DNA from: Escherichia sp. ESNIH1
GTDB lineage: Bacteria; Pseudomonadota; Gammaproteobacteria; Enterobacterales; Enterobacteriaceae
Reading direction: 5' to 3'
Assembly: GCA_002918705.1 (NCBI GenBank)
Contig: PQKR01000001.1
Coordinates: forward strand, 62,001-126,000
DNA: 64,000 bases
The notes beneath the pieces are model-generated. The model was not told where the DNA came from. It worked only from the letters and a program-made list of their open reading frames with translations, and made no database searches. The position numbers were made by a program, and so were the translations under genes. Each line of letters starts with the position of its first letter. Position 1 is the stretch's first letter. This document shows positions 50,527 through 60,521 of this stretch, piece by piece.

Positions 50527-52538
50527 TTTTGCGGATACCAGTATGATGAGAAGGCAGAGCGGATCTCAGACATCTCGGGTTGATCGTTAAGGAAATCGTC
50601 AGGGTAGTAGCCGTAGCTGTCCGCACCGCTCAGCTTGAGCTGGCGCATCCACTCGGTCAGCTGTTTCCCGCTGATATCTTTCTCTTTCGCGTCAGCACGC
50701 CAGTCCTGCGCCTGCAGTTCAAAGACGGTTTTATCCAGTGCGCCGGGGCGCTGGCCCACGATTTTCACCATCCTGTCCAGCCAGGCATTCTCCTCGCCCG
50801 CCGGTACGCCCTCCATCCACGGCATCGCCATCGGCGCGGTCCAGTCGTAGGTGGACAGGAAGTCATCAAGGTTCTGCGCAAACCAGGCTTCGCTCTCCGG
50901 CTCCATGATTGGCGGCGCATAGATGTTACGGGCGGTTTCCACCTGCGGCCCACGAATGGCGCGTACCGACGCAGTGAGATCGCGGGTAAAGTCGATCAGC
51001 GTCTTGCTCTTGAAGCGCGTCCAGCGTTTAAAGGTCTCTGGATTGCTACGGATCTCCTCGATGCTGCCCGGGAAGCCCGCCGCCTTGTAGGCGCGCAGCG
51101 CATCCGGCGAAGCGTCCTCGTAATCGCTCAGGAAGGCGTCATCGTGGAACAGCACGCCGTTGAAGGCAGCCCCTTTGGCCAGATCTTCGTAGATCTCAGT
51201 GATACGCCTGCGGGCTTCCGGACTCCACGGTGACAGACGCACATACTGCTTGCGCTCTACCGCGCTGCGCTTGGTATCCGGGTTCCAGGCCGTGACGCGC
51301 GGGAGCGGATCGTCCATCTGGAAAGCCAGTACCGGCATCCAGGCATAGACGTTCACCCCGCCGCGGCTCTGTAACTGCCAGGCGATAAAGTTGAACAGAT
51401 CGGCGCGCATCGGTAGCCAGCGGTTCGGGAAGTAGAGCTCATGGATATTGCCATCGCCCTTGGGATCGGCGTACGCCTGCAGGAAGACGTGAGAGATCTT
51501 CATGTCGTACACGCGCTGGATCAGCGCATCGATGTTGCGCCGCTGCTGCGCCGGATCCTTGTCATAGACGTAGTCGAGGTCGATATGCATTACGCGCATG
51601 TTCTGCTTCTCACGCACCTGAGCAACCTGGCTGGCAAAGGTTTTCAGCGATGGGTTGTTGGTGATCAGGATGCGCGGAATATCTTCCAGGTTCGCCGCGT
51701 TAGCCAGACCCTGGTTGAGGGTAAAGGCCATCCGGTAGCCATGCTGATGGATCAGCTTCAACGACGTCCCGTTGGCAGCCCCGTAGGGCCAGACCCAGGC
51801 GCGAGGTGCTTTGCCGGTGACTTCGGCGATTTTATTGGTCACCAGATCCAGGTCCTTGTTGATGCGCGCCTCATACTCCTCGTCGGTTTCATACTTGCCG
51901 GTGGCCTTGATATAGGCACGGTTGGCAATGGCGGGCTCCTTGCTACCTTGCGGGTTCGCCTGGATGCCGTAGTGGGACGCCCAGGTGTGCGCCCCCACCT
52001 CAACCAGCGGCGACTCGCCCATCTCCTTCACCATCTGCCAGGTGGCAAACTTGTCACGCGCCGTTTTTAAGCCGCCGAAGTCGATTGGCTGGTTGGCGGG
52101 TGTATCCACCCAGCTGCCAACCGGGGCCCAGACCGCAGGCCAGTTGTAGGCTTTGAGGATCGGCCAGACGCGGGTGTAGAAGCTGCTGTAGCCATCGTCA
52201 AAGGTCAGCATCACCGCCTTTTCCGGCAGCGTGATTTTTCCGTCGTGCGCATCCAGCACCTGCTGCGCGGAAACCGGTTTATAGCCATTGTCTCGCAGCC
52301 AGGCGATCTGATCGTTCAGTGCGCTGGTGCGCACCGAGAGGTAGCGCTGGTCCGCAGCGCCATCCTCAACGTCGTGATACCCCAGGACCAGAAAACTGTT
52401 TTTTGGCCAGGCGCTATCCGCGTTCAGCGGCGGTCTGGCAGAAGGTGGAAGATAGCCCGGCTTCTCCGCACTGCTACAGGCGGTGATGAGCATCCATCCG
52501 GCGATGAGTGTTGCGGCTCGCAGCCATTTCTTAAACAT
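50523..52538 (-). CDS. pgaB: PNAG N-deacetylase/hydrolase PgaB
   Basis: Outer-membrane lipoprotein that partially deacetylates PNAG for export. It has lipobox ITAC (Cys21), an N-terminal polysaccharide deacetylase domain with TFDDGYSSF and the metal histidines in [10 protein letters not shown], and a C-terminal glycoside hydrolase domain (about 310-671). The 671 residues match E. coli (672). Confidence 0.96.
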   Translation of the reverse strand: MFKKWLRAATLIAGWMLITACSSAEKPGYLPPSARPPLNADSAWPKNSFLVLGYHDVEDGAADQRYLSVRTSALNDQIAWLRDNGYKPVSAQQVLDAHDGKITLPEKAVMLTFDDGYSSFYTRVWPILKAYNWPAVWAPVGSWVDTPANQPIDFGGLKTARDKFATWQMVKEMGESPLVEVGAHTWASHYGIQANPQGSKEPAIANRAYIKATGKYETDEEYEARINKDLDLVTNKIAEVTGKAPRAWVWPYGAANGTSLKLIHQHGYRMAFTLNQGLANAANLEDIPRILITNNPSLKTFASQVAQVREKQNMRVMHIDLDYVYDKDPAQQRRNIDALIQRVYDMKISHVFLQAYADPKGDGNIHELYFPNRWLPMRADLFNFIAWQLQSRGGVNVYAWMPVLAFQMDDPLPRVTAWNPDTKRSAVERKQYVRLSPWSPEARRRITEIYEDLAKGAAFNGVLFHDDAFLSDYEDASPDALRAYKAAGFPGSIEEIRSNPETFKRWTRFKSKTLIDFTRDLTASVRAIRGPQVETARNIYAPPIMEPESEAWFAQNLDDFLSTYDWTAPMAMPWMEGVPAGEENAWLDRMVKIVGQRPGALDKTVFELQAQDWRADAKEKDISGKQLTEWMRQLKLSGADSYGYYPDDFLNDQPEMSEIRSAFSSYWYPQK

Positions 52539-52547
52539 GACCTGTCC

Positions 52548-55010
52548 TCAGAACCTGACATTCAAATCAAATGCGAGGGAGATATTCCGCTCACGCTTAC
52601 CGTCGTAGGGACGTTTATCCCAGGTCAGCATCAATCCGCCGTCCACGACGTTGTTCCACTGAACCCGTTGTCCATACCCAAACTGATTTATTGCCCCAAC
52701 GCTGTGGCCTTTCTGCCAGTAGGCCCCTGCCCCAGCGGCAATCTCCTGCTTCCATATCGTGTCGTAGTGCTGATACATCACATGCTCAGCGGTCAGCGCC
52801 GGCACGACAGAGAGATCGCGTTTCGGGTTGTAGTAGTAGACGTCCTCCTTGGTGTTGGTACTGCCGCTAATGCCCGGCGTGAAATCGAGAGTGAAGCGCG
52901 GGGTTGTCCACAGCCGCTCTTTACCGCTCAGGCCGTACTCGATGCGATCGTTATCATCAGAGAAGTGCGAGGCGGCGAAGGTAAGCTGGTACTCCCGGCG
53001 CTCGGTCTGGTGCCAGCGCAGAAAGAGATCGCCGCTGTTGGCATAGACGTTATTGCGCAGGGCGCGCAGCGGCGTGTTGCGTGACAGTCGCTCCACATTG
53101 CCGCCCAGCCGCCAGTTGTCGTTGAAGTCATGCCAGGCCGACAGACGCCCGCCGGTCTTCTGCCCGTCACCGTAGTTACGCGTCGAGACCTCCATCTCGG
53201 CCCAGTAGTCCCGCGCCGTCCATTCGGTACCGACGCCGAGATCGCGGTTGATCCCCTTGCCCTCTTCAAATTCGCCGCTGGCGAAGTTGTAGGCTGTGAA
53301 GAGCCGCCAGTTGTCGCCGATCGGCGGGCTATAGAGCGCCGAGTTGAAAGTAAAGTCGTGCTGACCGCTGACCGGGCTGTCAGAGGAGATCCCCTGCGAA
53401 CCGTTGATCCGCAGCTCGGTCTTATGGTGCACATCACGGGCGCGGGCGAGGCGCAGGGAGGATTCGTCATCCGGACTGCGCTTTACCACGTCGTCGGTCA
53501 GCTCATCCGCCTGCCGCCACTCCTGAAGCTCAAGGGCGTTCCAGGCCTGCTGCTTCTCTAGCTCAAGGTTACTGGGTTCAATCACCTCAGCCAGCTTCAG
53601 CTCGCGTTCGGCCTGGCGCGGCAGGCCACGGGCGAGCAGCACCGAAGCGTAGGTGATGCGCAGCGCCTGGTTACCGGAGCCGGTACGCGCCAGCCACTCC
53701 GCATGCTTCTGGGCCTCCGGCAGGTCGTTGGTCTCAATCTCATACTGGGTAAGCAGGCTCTGCCCCAGCAGCCAGTTGTCGTTAGGCTGCGGCACAGGGG
53801 AACCCAAAACCCGGGTCAGATAGGGGCTCTGTTTAATCAGATCGTCGACCTGACGCTTTGCCGCCGGGTAGTTACCGCTGTCGATGTGGGCGTAGAAGAG
53901 ATCCTGCTGATCGTCTTCGGTCAGCGGCGTCGCCGCGATCGGGCCGTTGGGGTAGTAGATTGCCATCAGCATCTTTTCGGCTGTCTGCGGATCCTTCTCC
54001 GCCAGGTAGGCGGAGGCCACCCAGCGCTTGGCGTAGTCCGGGATCGGCTGGCCGTCGGCAGAGAGCGACTCATACTCCTTCACCGTCTCTTTGGTGCGCT
54101 TGCGGATCACCAGCGCGCCCAGGCGGTCAATACGGGCGCGACGCACGTCGGCCTGCGCCGAAGGATCGTCCTTCCAGGCGGTAAGCAGTGCGTCGTAGCG
54201 GGCGATGGCTTTATCTGCAACGAGGAAACGCTCCTCTTCGTTACGGGTAGGGGTAAACGCCGAGCGCACGGTCTGGGCAACCGCGTCCAGCTCCAGCCGG
54301 CGCTCAAGGGGGCCTGAAGCGACAGAGGGCGGAGTGAGATCCAGCGCCGGACCGGCGATACGGTTGGCAGAGAGCACCGCCAGCTTGGTGGACTGGACAC
54401 TTTTGTTCTGCGGATCCAGCGCCTCGGCCCGGCTGGTCGCCAGCAGCGCATCCCAGTTTTTACCCTGCGAGTGGTAGACGTAGGCCACCAGCGCATCACG
54501 CTCGGCGCCCGGCTCTTCCGCTGCCCATTTGTTGGCTTCGGTGATCGCCTGCTCGTTACGGCGGGCATCGGCCAGGGTCATGATCCAGCCGGTGCGCGCA
54601 TCAGCATTCTTTGGATCGTCCTTGAGGACGTTTTCCCAGACAGCCAGCGAGGCATTCCAGTTTTTCTGGTTACGCAGCGCGCGGGCGACAGCAATCCGCC
54701 CACGCGGTGGAACCTGAAGGCGATCCTGATAGCGCTGCCAGATACGGACCGTCTCGGCATTATCATCCGCCCAGGCGGTGACCTGCAGCCAGTCAGCGAC
54801 CTGATCGGGGGTGAGCGGCGTCTGCTGTTCTTGAGCCTTTAAGTAATTCAGCAGTGGCGCCCGCTCCCCTTCACGCGCCTGTACGATCAGGGCATCGTAT
54901 TCAGGAGAGGCTCCGTACGCGAACGTTGGCAGCATAATGCTTGCAGTAAATAAGCACGTGCCGGAACGAAAGCGTTTTACTAAATTGTTACGTCGGTGAA
55001 TGCTGAACAT
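52548..55010 (-). CDS. pgaA: PNAG outer-membrane export porin PgaA
   Basis: Outer-membrane beta-barrel with a periplasmic TPR region that exports PNAG. The 820-residue precursor starts with a signal peptide ending near residue 33 (LPTFAYGASPEYD) and has TPR-type helices to about 510, followed by a barrel that ends in Phe (NVRF), the usual sorting signal. The E. coli protein is 807 residues. First gene of pgaABCD with a long leader upstream. Confidence 0.95.
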   Translation of the reverse strand: MFSIHRRNNLVKRFRSGTCLFTASIMLPTFAYGASPEYDALIVQAREGERAPLLNYLKAQEQQTPLTPDQVADWLQVTAWADDNAETVRIWQRYQDRLQVPPRGRIAVARALRNQKNWNASLAVWENVLKDDPKNADARTGWIMTLADARRNEQAITEANKWAAEEPGAERDALVAYVYHSQGKNWDALLATSRAEALDPQNKSVQSTKLAVLSANRIAGPALDLTPPSVASGPLERRLELDAVAQTVRSAFTPTRNEEERFLVADKAIARYDALLTAWKDDPSAQADVRRARIDRLGALVIRKRTKETVKEYESLSADGQPIPDYAKRWVASAYLAEKDPQTAEKMLMAIYYPNGPIAATPLTEDDQQDLFYAHIDSGNYPAAKRQVDDLIKQSPYLTRVLGSPVPQPNDNWLLGQSLLTQYEIETNDLPEAQKHAEWLARTGSGNQALRITYASVLLARGLPRQAERELKLAEVIEPSNLELEKQQAWNALELQEWRQADELTDDVVKRSPDDESSLRLARARDVHHKTELRINGSQGISSDSPVSGQHDFTFNSALYSPPIGDNWRLFTAYNFASGEFEEGKGINRDLGVGTEWTARDYWAEMEVSTRNYGDGQKTGGRLSAWHDFNDNWRLGGNVERLSRNTPLRALRNNVYANSGDLFLRWHQTERREYQLTFAASHFSDDNDRIEYGLSGKERLWTTPRFTLDFTPGISGSTNTKEDVYYYNPKRDLSVVPALTAEHVMYQHYDTIWKQEIAAGAGAYWQKGHSVGAINQFGYGQRVQWNNVVDGGLMLTWDKRPYDGKRERNISLAFDLNVRF

Positions 55011-55407
55011 AGCTGTGCTGTCCTTATTTCCTTATGCCGGAATAAATAAGCATTATCATTAATATGCTGCTGCAATATGCGAGGGGCATCCCCGCGCATC
55101 ACGGTAATTTATTAGCTTTCACGAAAAATTAATTTCAATTACTACTTTCTTCGTATTTCAACGGTTTCCAGAGTGTATTAAGGCACGTTTTAATAATAAG
55201 ATCTCGATGTGTGCAAACGTTAGCAGCGGAATATTTTTTTTGCCATCACTGTTAAACAAGTCACGTTAAAAAGAAAATTTTAACACCACTTTTTCTAATA
55301 CTTTTGGCATTTAATATCGATTTACATGAAAAAACAGCAGCAAAATGGCACTTTTATCTGTGCAGGTAAAAGTTGACTTATTTTATAAAAAGGGTACTTT
55401 TCAGGAC
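55011..55407 (-). promoter_or_regulatory. pgaA leader and intergenic region (397 bases)
   Basis: An AT-rich stretch without a gene. On the pgaA strand it has GGA motifs near the start codon (AAGGAAATAAGGACAG), a GC-rich hairpin TGCGCGGGGATGCCCCTCGCA (about 55077-55098) exposing GGAT, and CTGGAAACC further up. GGA motifs are the CsrA recognition core and E. coli pgaA is strongly CsrA-repressed, so the same control is likely. No promoter is obvious. Confidence 0.45.
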
Positions 55408-56388
55408 ATGAAATCGTTTCTTATTATTGTCCCTGATGGCGGTATGTTATTTGAGGCCGCTGGCATTGCCGATATTCTGATGCACGCTAACCGCCTGCAT
55501 CTGGAAGAGTTTTCCACTGTCCGCTATCGGATAGACATCGCCACGACCCAGCCGCACCATGTCATTCATGGTCAGTCGGGATTAAATCTGCTGGCGGATT
55601 TTAGGCTAGTGGATCTCGATTATACCGAGCCGCGGGATACCATTATGGTCACCGGTAAGGGCATGAATGAACAGGAGAACAGCGCGGTTGTGGACTGGCT
55701 ACGCCTCGCCGCTCCCCATACACGCAGGGTCGTCTCTATCTGCGGCGGCGCGCTCCTGCTGGCCCAGGCGGGCCTGCTTGATGGTCGTCGGGCAACCACC
55801 CACTGGCGGCGGCTGGAGGAGATGCAGTCCCGCTATCCACTGGTGAAGGTAGAGGGCGGACCGCTCTATATTCAGGATGGCCATATCTGGACCTCTGCCG
55901 GGGTCAGCTCCGGCTTTGACCTTACCCTGGCGCTGGTGGAAGAGGACTATGGCTTTACGCTTGCTCGCGACGTGGCCCAGGATCTGGTGATGTACCTGCG
56001 CCGCCCCGGCGGGCAGATGCAGTTCAGCCGTTTTCAGCTGCTGGATGCCGATGGCCCGGGCCCGATTGGCGACGTGCAGCGCTGGATCCAGGCCAACCTG
56101 ACCGCCGATCTGTCAGTCGAGGCGCTAGCGGATCGGGCAGCGATGAGCCCGCGTAATTTTACCCGCGTCTTTACCCGCGAAACGGGAACAACGCCTGCAC
56201 GCTATGTGGCAGAGGCGCGTCTGGCCGCCGCCAGAAACCGCCTTGAGCAGACAATGGATACGCTGGATCGCGTAGCGGTAGCCACCGGGTTTGGTAGCAG
56301 CATCAATCTACGCCGAATTTTCGAGAAGCAACTCAAGCTCACGCCCGGTGAGTATCGTCAACGCTTCCATAGCCGCAAGATGGCGTAA
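55408..56388 (+). CDS. GlxA-type AraC-family regulator
   Basis: A 326-residue protein with an N-terminal DJ-1/PfpI-like domain (cysteine in ICGGALLLA) and a C-terminal AraC helix-turn-helix pair (VEALADRAAMSPRNFTRVFT and VAVATGFGSSINLRRIFEKQ). The start MKSFLIIVPDGG fits the family, though its ribosome site is weak, and 21 more codons are open upstream. It is followed 91 bases later by the GAPDH gene on the same strand, a plausible target. Confidence 0.88.
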   Translation: MKSFLIIVPDGGMLFEAAGIADILMHANRLHLEEFSTVRYRIDIATTQPHHVIHGQSGLNLLADFRLVDLDYTEPRDTIMVTGKGMNEQENSAVVDWLRLAAPHTRRVVSICGGALLLAQAGLLDGRRATTHWRRLEEMQSRYPLVKVEGGPLYIQDGHIWTSAGVSSGFDLTLALVEEDYGFTLARDVAQDLVMYLRRPGGQMQFSRFQLLDADGPGPIGDVQRWIQANLTADLSVEALADRAAMSPRNFTRVFTRETGTTPARYVAEARLAAARNRLEQTMDTLDRVAVATGFGSSINLRRIFEKQLKLTPGEYRQRFHSRKMA

Positions 56389-56479
56389 AGTGATCCTTTT
56401 TTGTCATTTACGCCATAACGGGTGCGGCCTACTCTGATTCCAGTTTCTGATTCCAGTTACAGCATAACAGGAGTACATC

Positions 56480-57490
56480 ATGGTTAAGGTCGGTATTAAT
56501 GGCTTCGGCAGGATCGGTCGCAACGTGCTTCGTGCCGCGTTAGGTAATGCAGATATTCAGATTGTGGCAATTAACGATCTGACGGACAGCAAAACCCTGG
56601 CGCATCTGTTAAAACATGACTCATTGCTGGGGACCCTCTCTGTGCCGGTAGAGGCGGCAGAAGGTGAACTGAAGGTTGATGGAAAATCCGTTAGGGTCTT
56701 TTCCGAGCGCGACCCGGCGGCTATTCCCTGGGCCAGCGTCGGCGTTGAGATTGTGATTGAGGCCACTGGTTTCTTTACCGATCGCGAAAAGGCCGCGGTG
56801 CATATCACCAGCGGCGGCGCGAAGCGGGTGATCATCTCTGCGCCAGGCAAAAATGACGATCTCACCATCGTGCTGGGGGTCAACCACGACAGCTACGATC
56901 CGCAGACGCATTTTGTGGTGAGCAACGGTAGCTGTACCACTAACGGCCTGGCCCCTGCCGCGCAGGTACTGCATCAGCGCTTCGGCATTGAGCATGGCCT
57001 GATGAACACCACCCATGCCTACACCAACAGCCAGGCGCTGCACGATCAGCCGGAGAAAGATCTGCGCGGGGCGCGTGCTGCGGCTCTCTCCATCGTCCCC
57101 TACTCCAGCGGCGCGGCGAAGGCGCTGGGGCGCGTGATCCCTGAACTGGAAGGCCGTCTTACCGGCTACTCGCTGCGTGTGCCGGTGCCGGTGGTGTCGA
57201 TTGTCGACCTGACCGTAACCCTCAAGCGCGACGTGACCGTGGATGAGGTCAACAACGCCTTCCGTCAGGCCGCCGCCGAGGGGCCGCTGAAAGGCATTCT
57301 TGGCTACAGCGATGAGCCGCTGGTCTCCAGCGACTATCAGGGCGATCCGCGCTCCTCGATTATCGACGGCCTCTCTACGCTGGTTATTGGCGGGAACCTG
57401 GTCAAGATCCTCGCCTGGTATGACAACGAGTGGGGCTTCTCTAACCGCCTGGTCGACCTTGCGAAGCTGATGGCGCAGCGCGGCCTGTAG
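56480..57490 (+). CDS. Second glyceraldehyde-3-phosphate dehydrogenase
   Basis: NAD-type GAPDH (336 residues): VGINGFGRIGRNV fold, NAD-selecting Asp in INDLTD, catalytic Cys152 in SNGSCTTNG, and HAYTNSQ with the active-site histidine. It is not the housekeeping GapA: the enterobacterial active-site strand SNASCTTNC is changed to Gly150 and Gly156, and the phosphate loop reads PYSSGAAKA instead of P(S/T)STGAAKA. HAYTNSQ and RARAAALSIVP resemble Gram-positive GAPDHs. A different substrate preference, inhibitor resistance or gluconeogenic role is possible. Confidence 0.9.
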   Translation: MVKVGINGFGRIGRNVLRAALGNADIQIVAINDLTDSKTLAHLLKHDSLLGTLSVPVEAAEGELKVDGKSVRVFSERDPAAIPWASVGVEIVIEATGFFTDREKAAVHITSGGAKRVIISAPGKNDDLTIVLGVNHDSYDPQTHFVVSNGSCTTNGLAPAAQVLHQRFGIEHGLMNTTHAYTNSQALHDQPEKDLRGARAAALSIVPYSSGAAKALGRVIPELEGRLTGYSLRVPVPVVSIVDLTVTLKRDVTVDEVNNAFRQAAAEGPLKGILGYSDEPLVSSDYQGDPRSSIIDGLSTLVIGGNLVKILAWYDNEWGFSNRLVDLAKLMAQRGL

Positions 57491-57502
57491 CGCTCACCCT
57501 CC

Positions 57503-57524
57503 GGCCCTGGTTTTAACCAGGGCC
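57503..57524. terminator. Bidirectional hairpin between GAPDH and MFS gene
   Basis: Perfect 10-bp stem GGCCCTGGTT/AACCAGGGCC centred on TT, between convergent genes. It includes the stop codon of the MFS gene at 57513-57515. Confidence 0.7.
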
Positions 57525-58721
57525 GCTTTGCCTGCGAACCAGCAGCAGCCCAAGCTGAAAGACGACACAGCAGACGAGGCTGGCTGCGATAAGCACGGCA
57601 AAAACATCGCCACGAGGAAGAAGCGTAAGCAGTACGCCGGTGATGACCGGGTTGATGGCTCCGCCAAGGCTGCCCAAATTCTGAAATGAGAAGTAAAAAG
57701 CCCTCTCCTGAGCCGGCGCAATACGGTCGATAACCCGGTACTGTAACGGCATAAAGATAATCTCCCCGAACGAGAAGATAAACATGCCCACAATCCAGAG
57801 CGGGAGAGATCTCTCCGCCTGGCTAAACAGAAACAGCCCGACGATGAGGCCCAGCGTACCCAGTAAAAAACCCTGTCTGTCGGTAACCCTCTCCAGCCAG
57901 CGTCCGATTGCATACTGAAACAGCACTACCGTTAACGCATTGGTGGTAATAAGCAGCGAAATAATGCGGCTGATTATTCCGGCATCGCTATCCACCATTA
58001 AAATCTGCGATATACAGCTGGCGAAACGATCGAATACAAAGGATCCAAGAAAGATGGCGGCGGTGAAAACCAGCAGCAGCATAAAGCGTTTTTTATCGCC
58101 GGGATGGCTGTTATCCGCTCTGCTATGCTGGTCCGACGCCGTTGCCCTCACCTTAAGCCGTGCGGTGAGTGCCATAGCCAGCAGCCCCGTCAGGGCGGAT
58201 AGCGCAAAGGGGATAAAAGTGCCGCTGCGGGACAGGGCTGCGCCTATCGCTGGCCCCGCCATCCAGCCAATATTGATAAAGGTATAGTTCAGCGAAAATA
58301 ACTTTGTCTTCTCTCCCTCATGAAAATTGTCGGAAATAAAGCATTTGATAATGGTTGAATAGAGAGCATAAGCGCAGTTTATTAGCGTAAAGCTGATGAC
58401 AAACACCACCACCGAATAGACGGAGCCAAGAATAATAAAGGCCAGGGCGAACACCAGCAGCGAGAGGGTCAGGAGCTTCTTGTGGCTAAAATGGTTTGCG
58501 AGTTTACCCGACGGGATACTCAATAGAATACCGGCCACCATCGACAGCGTTAGAACTGTCCCGGTATCAATAATGCTCATACCCAGCTGGTTATGTAAGA
58601 ACAGCGGCAAGAAGGGGAGAGTCGCGCCTCTCCCGATGGTAGCAAGAAACGATCCCGCAACCAGCATAACGATATTTGCCCGGCCCAGGTGCGGAGAACG
58701 TAGCGCGCTTTCGTTAATCAA
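57513..58721 (-). CDS. MFS efflux transporter of the ATP-grasp operon
   Basis: A 402-residue, 12-helix MFS transporter of drug-efflux type. Landmarks are FLATIGRGATLPFLPLFL in helix 1 and SIPSGKLANHFSHKKLL at the helix 2-3 loop. It overlaps the upstream ATP-grasp gene by four bases (58718-58721), so it is the last gene of the five-gene operon and the likely exporter of the product. Confidence 0.88.
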   Translation of the reverse strand: MINESALRSPHLGRANIVMLVAGSFLATIGRGATLPFLPLFLHNQLGMSIIDTGTVLTLSMVAGILLSIPSGKLANHFSHKKLLTLSLLVFALAFIILGSVYSVVVFVISFTLINCAYALYSTIIKCFISDNFHEGEKTKLFSLNYTFINIGWMAGPAIGAALSRSGTFIPFALSALTGLLAMALTARLKVRATASDQHSRADNSHPGDKKRFMLLLVFTAAIFLGSFVFDRFASCISQILMVDSDAGIISRIISLLITTNALTVVLFQYAIGRWLERVTDRQGFLLGTLGLIVGLFLFSQAERSLPLWIVGMFIFSFGEIIFMPLQYRVIDRIAPAQERAFYFSFQNLGSLGGAINPVITGVLLTLLPRGDVFAVLIAASLVCCVVFQLGLLLVRRQSGPG

Positions 58722-59980
58722 TGCAGTAACTCCAAACCCAGCTGCTGCTCAACGCCTGAGAAAAAGGCGGCGAGATCGTGCTCTAACGCAGCGTGATCGG
58801 GGTAAATAACCTGAATTCTGCCGATTGTCTCTCCCGGCTTCACATTAACCCTCCCCTGCTCCCCTGGCAGTTCGGCATATACAGGGGCGAAATAGGAGTG
58901 AACCAGCTTTCTGAATGCAGGTGGAGCGTATGCCCCGGCTTTTGCAACGTCGAAACGGATCGCGCTCCCTACCCTATCGGTTTTTAATATCGTGCTCTGG
59001 TCCAGAGCCGTGCCTGAGTGAATATCTACGAGCCAGCTAAAAATATTATTGCCCGTGACATTATTAAACAGCAGGGGCATATAGCTGCCCATAATTCGCG
59101 GATTTACCTCAACCAGCACCGGACCGGATGCGGTAAGCATGACCTCAATATGAAAAATACCGTGGCTCAGTCCCAGCGCGGAGAGCACCGAAAGCGTATA
59201 CTCGCTACAGCGCCGTTGCTCACTCTCTGTTAACCGGGCAGGCATATCAATTCGGTATTCCACCAGCTCATTCTGGCTGGAGCGCCCCCGCCCGGAGATC
59301 ATAAATACGTTGGCCTGGGTACCGTCATGGAAAACTTCCACCGAAACCATTGTGCCGACCAGGTACTCCTCCACCATAAAACCGCGCAGAAACTGCTGCT
59401 GCATTTTTAGCGGCTCTCTGGCAACCGCTGCCATAATTTTTTCCCAGGCGTTATTCAACCCATCGGCATCACGAACAATGGCCGTGCCGAAACTGTTAAG
59501 CGAGGTTTTTGGTTTGATGACCAGCGGATAACCGATCTCTTTTGCTGCCCAGAGCAGATCGTTGTGGGATTTTACATAGCGAAATTTTGCATTTTTCATA
59601 CCGTGCTGATTGAGACACTCCCGCGTGTCATCTTTATTTCTGCTTTTTAATACCGATAGCCAGGAGGGAAAAGGCAGAGCCAGCGCTTCTGCAACGGCGG
59701 CGGCAGACTCCATCGAGTTTTCAGCAATGCAGATTATGCCATCAATGGTTTTCCTGGCATTAATCTCTGTCGCCAGCGCCAGCAGTTTTTCAGCGTTATC
59801 GGTATCTTCAAAGTAGTAGATATCGGTGAGTGAATTCTTAATAAATTTGTTTTCCGACGTATCGGCATAGCAGATAAATGAAGAGGACTCGATATAGGAG
59901 ATGTCGTGCCCTAAGGCGAGGATCTCTTTGATTGCTTTTAACCCGGTGAGATTGGCGTTAATAAACAGGAAGTGGGCCAT
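58718..59980 (-). CDS. ATP-grasp ligase (carboxylate-amine ligase type)
   Basis: A 420-residue ATP-grasp enzyme. N-terminal pre-ATP domain, ATP-binding segment PLVIKPKTSLNSFGTAIV (about 155-175), FMVEEYLVG in the hinge, and the metal-binding strand LVEVNPRIMGSY. This pattern is found in amino-acid ligases that form dipeptides or amides. The substrate is not evident. It is 1 base from the C39-like gene upstream and overlaps the MFS gene. Confidence 0.86.
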   Translation of the reverse strand: MAHFLFINANLTGLKAIKEILALGHDISYIESSSFICYADTSENKFIKNSLTDIYYFEDTDNAEKLLALATEINARKTIDGIICIAENSMESAAAVAEALALPFPSWLSVLKSRNKDDTRECLNQHGMKNAKFRYVKSHNDLLWAAKEIGYPLVIKPKTSLNSFGTAIVRDADGLNNAWEKIMAAVAREPLKMQQQFLRGFMVEEYLVGTMVSVEVFHDGTQANVFMISGRGRSSQNELVEYRIDMPARLTESEQRRCSEYTLSVLSALGLSHGIFHIEVMLTASGPVLVEVNPRIMGSYMPLLFNNVTGNNIFSWLVDIHSGTALDQSTILKTDRVGSAIRFDVAKAGAYAPPAFRKLVHSYFAPVYAELPGEQGRVNVKPGETIGRIQVIYPDHAALEHDLAAFFSGVEQQLGLELLH

Positions 59981-59981
59981 A

Positions 59982-60521
59982 CTAATTTACCTTGTCAGAT
60001 ATAACGATGCCTTTCATGGCAAAACTGCTGGAGAAGCGCGCAATGGACACGGCATGATGCTTTTCGCCCCAGCGGGTAGGATCCATAAAGCAGATGAAAT
60101 GTGTCCCGCACAGGTTTCTGATCCTGTACAGCAGAACCAGATGGCCGCCGCGGCGTCCGTCACAGGGGAACTGATGGGTTACCGAGGCGATAACCAGCTG
60201 TCCGGCATCAAGTGTTTTGATAACCTCATCAACGGTTAATGCCCTGGCGCTGGCGTCTACGCCATAAGCTGAAAGGGTTTGGGCGAGCTGTTGATGTCGC
60301 CAGCCCTTTTCCGCGTAACCGCCTATGCTGACACAGCGGTTAAACAGGCTCTGGACAGAGACCAACTGACCTGCCAACAGCATGAGCGCCGAACTGGCGC
60401 AGGCCAGGCCACAGGAGCGCACCGACCAAAAACGCACGATCTCTGCAAGGTGTTCAGGCAGCGCGGTATTCTCAGGCAGGTCCGCCATCCAGTACTGGCA
60501 GACGTAGGGCGGTCTTTTCAC
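59982..60521 (-). CDS. C39/papain-fold cysteine protein
   Basis: A 179-residue single-domain protein of the C39-like papain fold: Cys37 (SVRSCGLACAS), His127 (GRRGGHLVLLY) and Asp147 (CFMDPTRW) form a plausible triad. It has no signal peptide and no transporter domain, so it acts in the cytoplasm. It may be a peptidase, or an acyl/amide transferase using the same chemistry. The start at 60521 overlaps the ligase gene upstream by four bases. I recognise no characterised homologue. Confidence 0.78.
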   Translation of the reverse strand: MKRPPYVCQYWMADLPENTALPEHLAEIVRFWSVRSCGLACASSALMLLAGQLVSVQSLFNRCVSIGGYAEKGWRHQQLAQTLSAYGVDASARALTVDEVIKTLDAGQLVIASVTHQFPCDGRRGGHLVLLYRIRNLCGTHFICFMDPTRWGEKHHAVSIARFSSSFAMKGIVISDKVN

